Shown in pieces: positions 19,111 through 27,025 of a stretch of 64,000 nt of DNA. The notes under the pieces were generated by a model. That model searched no databases and was not told the origin of the DNA. It saw only the letters and a program-made list of their open reading frames with translations. Source of the stretch: CAJBVG01 sp943372995 (GTDB lineage: Bacteria; Bacteroidota; Bacteroidia; Sphingobacteriales; Sphingobacteriaceae). The DNA lies in contig CALSAQ010000001.1 in NCBI GenBank assembly GCA_943372995.1, positions 372,001-436,000 on the forward strand, in the 5' to 3' direction. Each line of letters begins with the position of its first letter. Positions within the stretch are counted from its first letter, which is position 1. A program made the translations under genes and the position numbers.

Positions 19111-20664
19111 TTAATCTAACAAAGCAACCGAACCTACAGTTTTTAGTTCTTTTCCTGTAGAATCTTTAGCTTTTATGATGTAGATGTATGATCCAGGAGG
19201 GCAAGTTATGCCATTATCTTTATCTTTTCCGTCCCAACCTTTAAACTCATCAATAGTTTCATACACCAATTTACCCCAACGATTAAATATTTGCATACTG
19301 AAATCACTTGTAGTTGAAGTGAGTAATTGTGGACGGAATATTGGGTTCAAACCATTGGGTGTAAACACATCTGGTATAACAATTTTAGTCTCGGTGTATA
19401 CATAAGCCATATTCGACCTACTCTGTTGTGTTGTCGACATGATGGGGTTCCCGACCTGCTCCTGTGCTTTTATATAATAGGATACTGTATTATCGGCACC
19501 AATAAGCTCTGGATCTGTATCGATATACGTATTGTCTTGTGGGAACAATGTTGCTAATAAAGTTGAGTTTTGAGTTTTTGATATTGGATCGTATTTAATC
19601 CTAAATAATTCATAATAGCCAACTCCTTGCAACCAGCCTTGGTAAGTATTCCAAGTTAAGATGTTAGTAGTTGGGTCAACGTATTTAGCTTTTAATCTTA
19701 TTACACGGGTTACTGCAGTGGTATCTAACGTATCAGGGCAAGAACAAGATGTAATAATTTTAAAGAAATAATCTTTTCTGTCTGGTAAAAGGTTTGCAAT
19801 AACAGTATCTCTAAATCGCTGATATGGAACTGAATCGAATCTTGCAATTTCTACATAATTGATACTATCATTACTCATCATAATTTGATAAGTAAGACGC
19901 ATTTCTGTAGTGTCTGTAGTCCAAGAAACAGCTATTCTTCTATTGTCGGCATTTACTGTAGCATTGTTTAAATACACATAAGATGGGTATGAATTAAATG
20001 CTCCACTTAATCTTTTTACATTTGAAGTTGAGCTCTTTACTAAATCAGTACATAATGCTCTAACCTTAAAATTGTAGTCGATTCCAGTGGTTAAATTCGG
20101 ACGGATGTATGATGTTCCAGTACCCGACCATATCTTAGCATAAGGTCCAGCATTCTGACTCTCCCAAACTTCATAGTATACTACACCATTTGACCAGCCA
20201 TTATTAGCATTAGAATATCTGTTCCACGATAAATATGCTGTAGAATTACAAACATCAATATTGTTTTTTAATAATATGGTTTGGTGTGGTTTTACTGCAT
20301 TGGAATCAAGCGGTGATTCTTCATTACTTTCAGTGTCGTATGCTTGTACAAAGAATCTTAAAATTTTTGAACTTGGGTTATCAATATCGTTCGTTTGATC
20401 TTGATATATAAAATTTGTAGTTAATCTCCCATTGTTATCAGCAATAACAGGATCTATAAATTTGGGCTCTCCTAAATTATTTACTATCACCCTGTAAATT
20501 AAGTAACCATCAACACGAGTATCACTTGAAGCTTTCCAAGCTATATTTACTCTCTGATCATCTAATACTGTAACAGAATCTATTTCTACTACAGGAATGG
20601 TCTGTGCAAAGCTGCTTGTACAGATGGCAAATCCTAATATGAATAGTATTTTAGAAAATTTCAT
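19111..20664 (-). CDS. Fibronectin-like protein with T9SS type B (gliding-motility) C-terminal domain
   Basis: 517 residues. A signal peptide (MKFSKILFILGFAICTSSFA, then Q) is followed by four beta-sandwich, fibronectin-III-like stretches (DQRVNIAWKASSDTRVDGY at about 35; STAYLSWNRYSNANNGW at about 143). The last 90 residues, from VIPDVFTPNGLNP through MQIFNRWGKLVYE to GWDGKDKDNG and PPGSYIYII, are the CHU_C/gliding-motility-associated C-terminal domain used as the type B signal for T9SS export. Surface adhesin or scaffold is the likely role; no enzyme motif is present. It lies 12 bp downstream of the M16 peptidase pair but looks functionally unrelated. Confidence 0.9.
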   Translation of the reverse strand: MKFSKILFILGFAICTSSFAQTIPVVEIDSVTVLDDQRVNIAWKASSDTRVDGYLIYRVIVNNLGEPKFIDPVIADNNGRLTTNFIYQDQTNDIDNPSSKILRFFVQAYDTESNEESPLDSNAVKPHQTILLKNNIDVCNSTAYLSWNRYSNANNGWSNGVVYYEVWESQNAGPYAKIWSGTGTSYIRPNLTTGIDYNFKVRALCTDLVKSSTSNVKRLSGAFNSYPSYVYLNNATVNADNRRIAVSWTTDTTEMRLTYQIMMSNDSINYVEIARFDSVPYQRFRDTVIANLLPDRKDYFFKIITSCSCPDTLDTTAVTRVIRLKAKYVDPTTNILTWNTYQGWLQGVGYYELFRIKYDPISKTQNSTLLATLFPQDNTYIDTDPELIGADNTVSYYIKAQEQVGNPIMSTTQQSRSNMAYVYTETKIVIPDVFTPNGLNPIFRPQLLTSTTSDFSMQIFNRWGKLVYETIDEFKGWDGKDKDNGITCPPGSYIYIIKAKDSTGKELKTVGSVALLD

Positions 20665-20676
20665 TCCCCAAATATA

Positions 20677-21957
20677 TTATTTTTTTCCTATTACAACCTC
20701 TGTGAGGGTGTTTCTCTGAAAATATTCTTTAGCAAGGTGCAATAATCGTTCCGATGTAACCTCATCTACCAATTTAAAATACCTATCATAATACTCATAA
20801 TCTAAATCGTATAAGCGGATACTTCTAAACTTATCAGCATGACTAAAAATATTCTCAATACTACCTATATAGGCCCCTTTTAAGTAGTTTTTTACTAGCA
20901 ATAGCTCCTCTTCTGGAATAGGTTCATTAATTAAACGTTCTATTTCCATATAAATTTCGCTCAATGCATTTTGAGTGACATCAACCCCAACCTCTGTAGC
21001 TATATAGAAGAAAGAAGTGTCTAATAATGGATAAATACCAGCACCTATTCCATATGTATACCCTTTATCTTCTCTAATATTTGCCATTAATCGAGAACCG
21101 AAATAACCACCTAAAACGGTTGTTAATATGGTTAATTCGATATAATCGGGGTGGTTCTTTTTCACCATTTGCTTCCCAATTCTAATAGCAGACTGTAGTG
21201 CATCGCTTCTTTCTTCAAACACATTTTGTGCTGTATTTGGAGTAATGCTATTGAATTGAATTTTAGTTAATGCTTTAGGTTTGTAAGTATAAAATGATGA
21301 TTCTAAAGACTTTAAGTCGTTTTCATCAACCTTTCCTGTAAGTATAATATAGGCCCTCGATAAATCGTAATGTTCTTTGTAATAAGCCAAAAGATCCTCT
21401 CTTGTCAGTTGATCAAAATCATTTAACTCAACTTTTTTACCGTAGGGATGATTTGGGAATAAAGCTGCGTGAAACTCCCTTCTTGCACGAAAATCATTTT
21501 TAGCACTATTGATTAAAAAACGTTGTTTTGAGTTTTGCTTATAGATATTAAGCTCACTTTCTGGAAAAATAGCATCCTGTAGGCAGTCGGCAAACACTTT
21601 AAGTGTTTCTGGAAAGTATTTTTTGAGTGAGTATAAGCTCAAAGAAGACCTGTCGAGTTGGTTATCGTGTTGGTAATAAGAACCATAAAAGTCGATTTTT
21701 TCCATGATCTCAGCAGATGTCATGGTAGAAGTTCCTGCATTCATTAAATAATTTGTAGCTGATGCAACTAGAACTTTAGATTCTGCTCTTGTTCCAGAAG
21801 GGAATACTAATTCTAATTTAATAACATCTTCTTCTGTACCATCAATAACATATACACTCATTCCGTTAGAGAGTACTTTTAACTCTGCTTTAATTAAATT
21901 AACGTTATGTAAAGGATATGCTTGAGGGGATTTCGTTCGATCGAGGTTTGCAATCAT
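20677..21957 (-). CDS. M16-family peptidase homologue, catalytically degenerate subunit
   Basis: 426 residues with the M16 fold but without the HxxEH zinc motif in the first half (the equivalent segment reads FPSGTRAESKVLVASATNYL). It keeps the second-domain R/Y motif region (GSRLMANIREDKGYTYG). This is the classic non-catalytic partner of a two-subunit M16B protease. It follows the active subunit gene by 3 bp, so the two are surely co-translated and probably form a heterodimer like processing peptidase beta/alpha. Neither shows a signal peptide, so a cytoplasmic peptide-degrading role is most likely. Confidence 0.9.
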   Translation of the reverse strand: MIANLDRTKSPQAYPLHNVNLIKAELKVLSNGMSVYVIDGTEEDVIKLELVFPSGTRAESKVLVASATNYLMNAGTSTMTSAEIMEKIDFYGSYYQHDNQLDRSSLSLYSLKKYFPETLKVFADCLQDAIFPESELNIYKQNSKQRFLINSAKNDFRARREFHAALFPNHPYGKKVELNDFDQLTREDLLAYYKEHYDLSRAYIILTGKVDENDLKSLESSFYTYKPKALTKIQFNSITPNTAQNVFEERSDALQSAIRIGKQMVKKNHPDYIELTILTTVLGGYFGSRLMANIREDKGYTYGIGAGIYPLLDTSFFYIATEVGVDVTQNALSEIYMEIERLINEPIPEEELLLVKNYLKGAYIGSIENIFSHADKFRSIRLYDLDYEYYDRYFKLVDEVTSERLLHLAKEYFQRNTLTEVVIGKK

Positions 21958-21960
21958 TTT

Positions 21961-23199
21961 TTAATTCTTGCTATAGTAAAATAATGTAGAACAGTTGTTT
22001 TTAGTAAATACTTCTTTTGAATAATTGGTGATATCGTCGACACTTACTGCACGATATTTCTCCATTTCGGTGTTTATCATCGATGCATCGCCTAATAATT
22101 CAAAATAAGCAAGATTCATCGCTTTATTTAGCAAATTCATTTCACCAAATATGGTTGATGACTCAAGTTTATTTACAATTTTCTGTAATTCTCTTTCAGA
22201 AATAGCTTCATTTTGTAAATCCTGAATAATTCCCCAAATGGCTTGGTCAGCATCTTCCAAAGAAACACCATCAGAAGGTTTTCCTTCCATAATAAACAAA
22301 CCAGCATCAATATCTCCGGTGATGTAAGCGTTTACTTCTGAGAATATTTTTTTGTTTTTCACCAATTCCTGGTATAAACGAGAAGACTCTCCTCTAGAAA
22401 GAAGGTCTGAAATAATATCTGCAATATAATACTCTTTAGTGTTACGCTCGTGAATATGAAATGCCTTATATATGGCATTGTTAGGAACATCTGCAGAAGT
22501 TTCTAGAGTTCTGGCATCTGTTTGTTTTGGCTCTAATGGTAATTGTCTGGTATATTTATTTCCAGCAGGTATTCCACCAAACCATTTTTCTGCCATATCT
22601 TTCATTTCTTCAAAATTAACATCTCCAGCAATAACTAAAATGGCATTACTAGGTGTATAATGTTTATTGAAGAAAGATTTAACATCTTCCATTTTCGCAT
22701 TTTCAATATGTGAGATGTCTTTACCAATAGTTGCCCATTGGTATGGATGTTTTTGATAAGCAAGAGGGCGAAGTTTTAACCAAACATCGCCATAAGGTTG
22801 GTTTAAGTAGCGTTGTTTAAACTCCTCAATTACAACACTTCTTTGTGTTTCTAAACTTTTTTCAGAAAAAGCCAAACTCAACATACGGTCTGATTCTAAC
22901 CAAAAGGCAGTCTCTAAATTTACAGAGGGTACCTGTATATAATAATTAGTTATATCGTTGTTGGTAAAAGCATTGTTTTCTCCTCCAACACGTTGAAGAG
23001 GCTCATCATAAGAAGGTATATTAATCGATCCTCCAAACATTAGGTGTTCAAATAAATGTGCGAAACCTGTTTGATTTGGATTTTCATCCTTCGCTCCTAC
23101 ATCATATAATACATTCAACACTGCCATAGGCACAGTATGGTCTTCATGAACCAATACTTTAAGTCCATTGCTGAGTGTAAACCTCTTAAATTGAATCAT
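21961..23199 (-). CDS. M16-family zinc peptidase, active subunit
   Basis: 412 residues. The inverted zinc motif HLFEH is at residues 48-52, with the distal Glu in the VVIEEFKQRY segment near 130. GGENNAFTNNDITNYY follows as in bacterial M16B enzymes. The C-terminal half is the pseudo-symmetric inactive domain (LLSRGESSRLYQELVKNK). It cleaves oligopeptides or small proteins; substrate unknown. The ATG is 2 bp downstream of the thioredoxin-like gene and the stop is 3 bp upstream of the degenerate partner. Confidence 0.93.
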   Translation of the reverse strand: MIQFKRFTLSNGLKVLVHEDHTVPMAVLNVLYDVGAKDENPNQTGFAHLFEHLMFGGSINIPSYDEPLQRVGGENNAFTNNDITNYYIQVPSVNLETAFWLESDRMLSLAFSEKSLETQRSVVIEEFKQRYLNQPYGDVWLKLRPLAYQKHPYQWATIGKDISHIENAKMEDVKSFFNKHYTPSNAILVIAGDVNFEEMKDMAEKWFGGIPAGNKYTRQLPLEPKQTDARTLETSADVPNNAIYKAFHIHERNTKEYYIADIISDLLSRGESSRLYQELVKNKKIFSEVNAYITGDIDAGLFIMEGKPSDGVSLEDADQAIWGIIQDLQNEAISERELQKIVNKLESSTIFGEMNLLNKAMNLAYFELLGDASMINTEMEKYRAVSVDDITNYSKEVFTKNNCSTLFYYSKN

Positions 23200-23201
23200 T
23201 C

Positions 23202-23921
23202 TTAAAATAATAAATTGTCTATTTCGTAAGTCAACTGATCAACGATGTTGTCTGTTTGCCCAATGGTAACAAATTGTACGATTCCTTGTTTGTCGACTAC
23301 CACATGAGTTGGGTATTTCGATACTTTCATATCAATAATCATTTGATCCACGTCTGTACAGATAGTGTATTTGAAAGGGCTTTTCTTTAAGAAGTTCTGT
23401 ACATCTTCTAAAGGATCGTATGTTGGGGCAAGAAATACTACATTCTTCTTCTTGTATTTATCAACTAATTTATTCAGCTCTGGTATTTCAGCTTTACAAG
23501 GTGCAGCATCTTTAAACCAAAAATTGATAACTAATACTTTTCCTGCTAATTCGGCTTTTGTATAAGTTTTACCATTTATATCAGTAACACTAAAATCCAT
23601 AAGGGCTTTACCAGTAGTAAATCCAGCAAGAGTTATTGGACCTACTCTATCTTTCTTTATTAAAGCCATTCTTATCTCATCACTTGTACTTAGTCTGAGT
23701 TTGAATTCAATAGGTTCTACTCCTTCTTCAGAAATTTGCTCTAAAGTATATTTGTTACTTTGAACAAGGTCGTACCATTCTTCTGGAGGAAGTACCTTTC
23801 CTGTGCTGTCTTTAACAATTGTAGTTCTATCTTTCTTATAATCGCTAAGTGTTTTGTGTGTTTGAGCATTAACAACAAAGGCAGAAAGTAATAAAAGAAT
23901 AAAAATGTAAATCTTTTTCAT
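23202..23921 (-). CDS. Exported thioredoxin-like (TlpA/redoxin) protein lacking the first active-site Cys
   Basis: 239 residues with a signal peptide (MKKIYIFILLLLSAFVVNAQ). Residues 105-239 have the TlpA-type thioredoxin fold: GKVLVINFWF, VVFLAPTYD and the cis-Pro loop KYPTHVVVDKQG. The normal WCxPC site reads FKDAAPCKAEIP, so only the second cysteine remains. A standard CxxC disulfide reductase mechanism is therefore impossible; a single-Cys peroxidase-like, mixed-disulfide or binding role is more likely. It is the first gene of an apparent operon with the M16 pair (2-bp gap). Confidence 0.85.
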   Translation of the reverse strand: MKKIYIFILLLLSAFVVNAQTHKTLSDYKKDRTTIVKDSTGKVLPPEEWYDLVQSNKYTLEQISEEGVEPIEFKLRLSTSDEIRMALIKKDRVGPITLAGFTTGKALMDFSVTDINGKTYTKAELAGKVLVINFWFKDAAPCKAEIPELNKLVDKYKKKNVVFLAPTYDPLEDVQNFLKKSPFKYTICTDVDQMIIDMKVSKYPTHVVVDKQGIVQFVTIGQTDNIVDQLTYEIDNLLF

Positions 23922-23994
23922 GCTGTTGACGTTTATATTTCGTAAAACTATTGAAATTATTCATAATATACCATAAGCTAATTATCTTTGCCAG

Positions 23995-25122
23995 ATGAAT
24001 ATTAAGGACCTGTTAATAAAAGCTTCTCATTTAGAGTTTCTTAACATAGAAGAAGGTTTGTATTTGTATAAAAATGCCAGTACAACTGATTTAATGTTTA
24101 CTGCTAATGAATTGAGGAAAAAGCAAAAGAAAGACCAAAACACAGTTACTTGGATAATAGACAGGAACTTAAACACTACAAATGTTTGTATAGCAAATTG
24201 TAAATTCTGTAATTTTTTCCGCCGACCAGGTCACGAAGAATCTTATATCACTAGTATTGAAGAATATAAAGTAAAGATAGAAGAAACGATAAGGTATGGT
24301 GGGGAGCAGTTATTATTGCAGGGTGGTCATCATCCAGATTTAGGACTCGCATATTATGTTGATTTATTTAAATCGCTTAAACAGCTCTATCCAAATATCA
24401 AATTACATTCATTAGGTCCACCCGAAATTGCCCATATCGCCAAATTAGAGCAAGCTAGCCATACGGAAGTACTTAAAGCATTAGTAGAAGCAGGATTAGA
24501 TTCTTTGCCAGGTGCTGGAGCTGAAATTCTAAATGACCGAGTAAGACGATTAATATCTAAAGGCAAATGCTCTGGAAAAGAATGGTTAGATGTAATGAGG
24601 GCTGCGCATCAGTTAAACATCACTACATCAGCTACTATGATGTTTGGACATGTAGAAACACTAGAAGAGCGATTTGAACATTTGGCATGGATTAGAGAAG
24701 TACAATCGGAAAAGCCTGCACATGCCAAAGGGTTTATTGCATTTATTCCTTGGCCATTTCAGGACGATGGAACCTTATTAAAGAAAATAAGAGGAATTAC
24801 GAATACAGTTACTGGTGACGAATACATCAGAATGATTGCATTGAGTAGGATTATGTTACCCAACATCGAAAATATACAAGCATCGTGGTTAACAGTAGGT
24901 AAAGAAATCGCACAAGTATGTTTACATTCGGGTGCAAATGATTTTGGTTCAATTATGATTGAGGAAAATGTGGTTTCTGCTGCTGGTGCTCCTCACCGTT
25001 TTACGGCACAAGGTATACAAGATGCTATAAAACAGGCAGGTTTTGAGCCAAGGCTAAGAAATCAACAATATGAATACAGAGAATTACCTGCAAATATGGA
25101 ACAGCAAGTGATTAATTATTAA
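23995..25122 (+). CDS. mqnC: Cyclic dehypoxanthinyl futalosine synthase (radical SAM)
   Basis: 375 residues. The radical-SAM cysteines C65, C69 and C72 sit in TTNVCIANCKFCNFFRRPG; GGEQLLLQGGHHPDLG and the family motif DSLPGAGAEIL are both characteristic of MqnC rather than MqnE. The enzyme cyclises dehypoxanthine futalosine in the futalosine route to menaquinone. No other mqn gene is present nearby. A TATCTTTG box at 23983-23990 ends only four bases before the ATG, suggesting a leaderless or nearly leaderless mRNA. It diverges from the thioredoxin-like gene across 73 bp. Confidence 0.94.
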   Translation: MNIKDLLIKASHLEFLNIEEGLYLYKNASTTDLMFTANELRKKQKKDQNTVTWIIDRNLNTTNVCIANCKFCNFFRRPGHEESYITSIEEYKVKIEETIRYGGEQLLLQGGHHPDLGLAYYVDLFKSLKQLYPNIKLHSLGPPEIAHIAKLEQASHTEVLKALVEAGLDSLPGAGAEILNDRVRRLISKGKCSGKEWLDVMRAAHQLNITTSATMMFGHVETLEERFEHLAWIREVQSEKPAHAKGFIAFIPWPFQDDGTLLKKIRGITNTVTGDEYIRMIALSRIMLPNIENIQASWLTVGKEIAQVCLHSGANDFGSIMIEENVVSAAGAPHRFTAQGIQDAIKQAGFEPRLRNQQYEYRELPANMEQQVINY

Positions 25123-25171
25123 GTTTGCATTATTCAGGCTCATTTTATTAATTGCAATAAATTAGAAAACA

Positions 25172-25876
25172 TTGGAACAGATACAGAAACATATCGAAGC
25201 GTTGATTTTTGCTTCAGAGCAAAGTATATCTACTACAGATATTCAAACTTTGGTAAACAATTCTTTGGGATTAGAATTAACTGCTGAGGAAATTATTGCT
25301 CATATTGATGAAATAAAAGAAAAATATACCTCAGATGATTATGTTTTTGAATTAATTGAAATAAGTAATGGTTATCAATTCTTAAGTAAAAAAGAATACC
25401 ACGAATTATTAAATCAGTTAATCATTCATAAGGAAAAGAAAAAACTGTCGACAGCCGCAATGGAAACATTAGCCATTATAGCATACAAGCAACCAATTAC
25501 AAAATCGGAAATTGAGCTAATTAGAGGGGTAAATTGCGATTACAGTATTCAGAAACTATTAGAAAAAGATTTAATATCTATTAGTGGCAGAAGCTCAGGG
25601 CCAGGCAAACCAATTTTGTATGAAACTAGTCAGAGTTTTATGGATCATTTTGGTTTAAAAAACCCGAAAGATTTACCACAATTAAAAGACATTCAATCTT
25701 TAGAGAACAGTATTAATCCAGAGGATTCAAACGTAAGCGATATAGAACCTATCTCTTCTGAAGAAGCATTAGAAATAGAACGACGAGAAGAAGAGTCTGA
25801 AAGCACGGTAAAAAATGAACCTATAGAAGAAACCAGTTCAGACGCTTCAGATATAGAAGAAAAATTAGAGGAATAA
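25172..25876 (+). CDS. scpB: Segregation and condensation protein B
   Basis: 234 residues starting at TTG; no in-frame ATG exists before codon 91, and the ScpB domain begins immediately (EQIQKHIEALIFASEQSIS). Winged-helix features include AAMETLAIIAYKQPITKSEIE, RGVNCDYSIQKLLEKDLI and GPGKPILYETS. The C-terminal 50 residues are a low-complexity Glu/Ser tail. ScpB binds ScpA and the SMC ATPase in the condensin complex for chromosome segregation; scpA is not in the window. It lies 49 bp downstream of mqnC. Confidence 0.93.
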   Translation: MEQIQKHIEALIFASEQSISTTDIQTLVNNSLGLELTAEEIIAHIDEIKEKYTSDDYVFELIEISNGYQFLSKKEYHELLNQLIIHKEKKKLSTAAMETLAIIAYKQPITKSEIELIRGVNCDYSIQKLLEKDLISISGRSSGPGKPILYETSQSFMDHFGLKNPKDLPQLKDIQSLENSINPEDSNVSDIEPISSEEALEIERREEESESTVKNEPIEETSSDASDIEEKLEE

Positions 25877-25890
25877 TTTTTTTTATTTTT

Positions 25891-25923
25891 TTTGTATTCA
25901 TTAAAATCATTGTATTAAATTTG
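25891..25923 (+). promoter_or_regulatory. Consensus Bacteroidota promoter for the bipolar protein gene
   Basis: TTTG at 25891-25894, 21 bases, then TAAATTTG at 25916-25923 match the -33 / -7 consensus of the Bacteroidota primary sigma factor. Transcription should start near 25929, leaving about 55 nt of leader before the ATG at 25986. Confidence 0.75.
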
Positions 25924-25985
25924 AGAACGAAAACGAATAACACCCCCAATCAGTAATTTAATACAAAAAGAAATTTTTAATTCCA

Positions 25986-26207
25986 ATGAAAAGCCCTAAA
26001 AAAGCAAGTACAAAAAAAGCTACTAAAACTAGCAAATCAAGTGCAGTAAAACCTAAAGCAAAAGGTCCAGCTGCTTCTAAAGATTCTAAGCCGTTAAATT
26101 CAAGAATTGTTGACGACGAGGATGATGATTTAGATTTAGGTATGGATGAATTCGGTGGTGAATTTGACGATGAGTTCGATGATGATTTTGATGATGATAA
26201 TTATTAA
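25986..26207 (+). CDS. Small bipolar protein: lysine-rich head, aspartate-rich tail
   Basis: 73 residues with extreme charge segregation. Residues 1-34 are Lys/Ser/Thr/Ala/Pro-rich, like histone H1 or chlamydial Hc1 tails. Residues 43-73 are almost only Asp, Glu, Gly and Phe (for example FDDEFDDDFDDDNY). No globular domain is predicted. The gene has its own consensus promoter and a strong intrinsic terminator, so it is a monocistronic and probably abundant product. A nucleic-acid-binding or condensate-forming role is inference from composition. It follows scpB, a chromosome-organisation gene, which may or may not be meaningful. Confidence 0.75.
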   Translation: MKSPKKASTKKATKTSKSSAVKPKAKGPAASKDSKPLNSRIVDDEDDDLDLGMDEFGGEFDDEFDDDFDDDNY

Positions 26208-26222
26208 GATTTAACATAAAAT

Positions 26223-26252
26223 AAAAAAGGCTCAGTTTTCTGAGCCTTTTTT
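26223..26252 (+). terminator. Rho-independent terminator after the bipolar protein gene
   Basis: GGCTCAG (26229-26235) pairs with CTGAGCC (26240-26246) across a 4-base loop. Flanking A6 and T6 extend the stem and supply the U tract. Confidence 0.93.
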
Positions 26253-26302
26253 ATTTGCTCAAATTTCAGGTAATTAATACTTTTTGAATATATTTATCCA
26301 TT

Positions 26303-27025
26303 ATGATAGATATCAGTTTTGTCATTCCATCTTATAATGGTTCTCAGATTCTAGAGAATAATTTGCCAGTATTATTTGATATACTAAGCAAACACGCGAT
26401 TACTTATGAAGTTATCGTGGTAAACGATGGAACAAATGATGGAGACTTGACAAAGAATGTAGCACAAAAATTTAATTGTGAATATATCGGGTACTCAATC
26501 AATAAAGGTAAAGGTTATGCGGTAAGAAAGGGTGTTGAAAAGGCAAAAGGGAAATATATCATTTTCACAGATACCGACATTCCCTTTAAAGAAATAGCAT
26601 TCGAACGTATGATTAATACCCTCCAAGAAGATTGTTATGATGTAGTTATTGGAGATCGTACCATGAAGAATTCCGAATACTATGAGGTTATTGATACATC
26701 TAGAAAAATCGGAAGTAAAATATTTACATTTATTGTTTCAAATATTATAACTGGAGGTTTTTCAGACACACAGTGTGGGTTTAAAGGTTTCAAAAATGAA
26801 ATTGCGAAAAAAATATTTTCTGTTGGACGTGTAAACAGCTTTGCTTTTGATGTAGAGTTAATTTATATCGCACTAAAAAGGAAATACATTATAAAAAAGA
26901 TACCAGTTGAATTAAGAAATAGCGAAGACTCTACAGTAAGTTTGGCAAAGCATGCCCCCAAAATGCTAATCGATATTTTATCTTTGAAATTTAATCATCT
27001 TGCAGGAAGATATAATGATAAATAG
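26303..27025 (+). CDS. Glycosyltransferase family 2, polyprenyl-phosphate glycosyltransferase type
   Basis: 240 residues, GT-A fold: VIPSYNGSQ at 8-16, VVNDGTNDG at 39-47, and DTD at 90-92 as the metal-binding DxD. GDRTMKNSEYY and SDTQCGFKGF (about 155) are typical of dolichyl/undecaprenyl-phosphate glucosyltransferases such as ALG5. No membrane helices. It likely loads a sugar onto a polyprenyl phosphate for the GT-C enzyme encoded next, whose ATG overlaps this gene by 11 bp. A candidate promoter lies at 26254-26286 (TTTG, 20 bases, then TACTTTTTG, one base longer than consensus). Confidence 0.9.
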   Translation: MIDISFVIPSYNGSQILENNLPVLFDILSKHAITYEVIVVNDGTNDGDLTKNVAQKFNCEYIGYSINKGKGYAVRKGVEKAKGKYIIFTDTDIPFKEIAFERMINTLQEDCYDVVIGDRTMKNSEYYEVIDTSRKIGSKIFTFIVSNIITGGFSDTQCGFKGFKNEIAKKIFSVGRVNSFAFDVELIYIALKRKYIIKKIPVELRNSEDSTVSLAKHAPKMLIDILSLKFNHLAGRYNDK

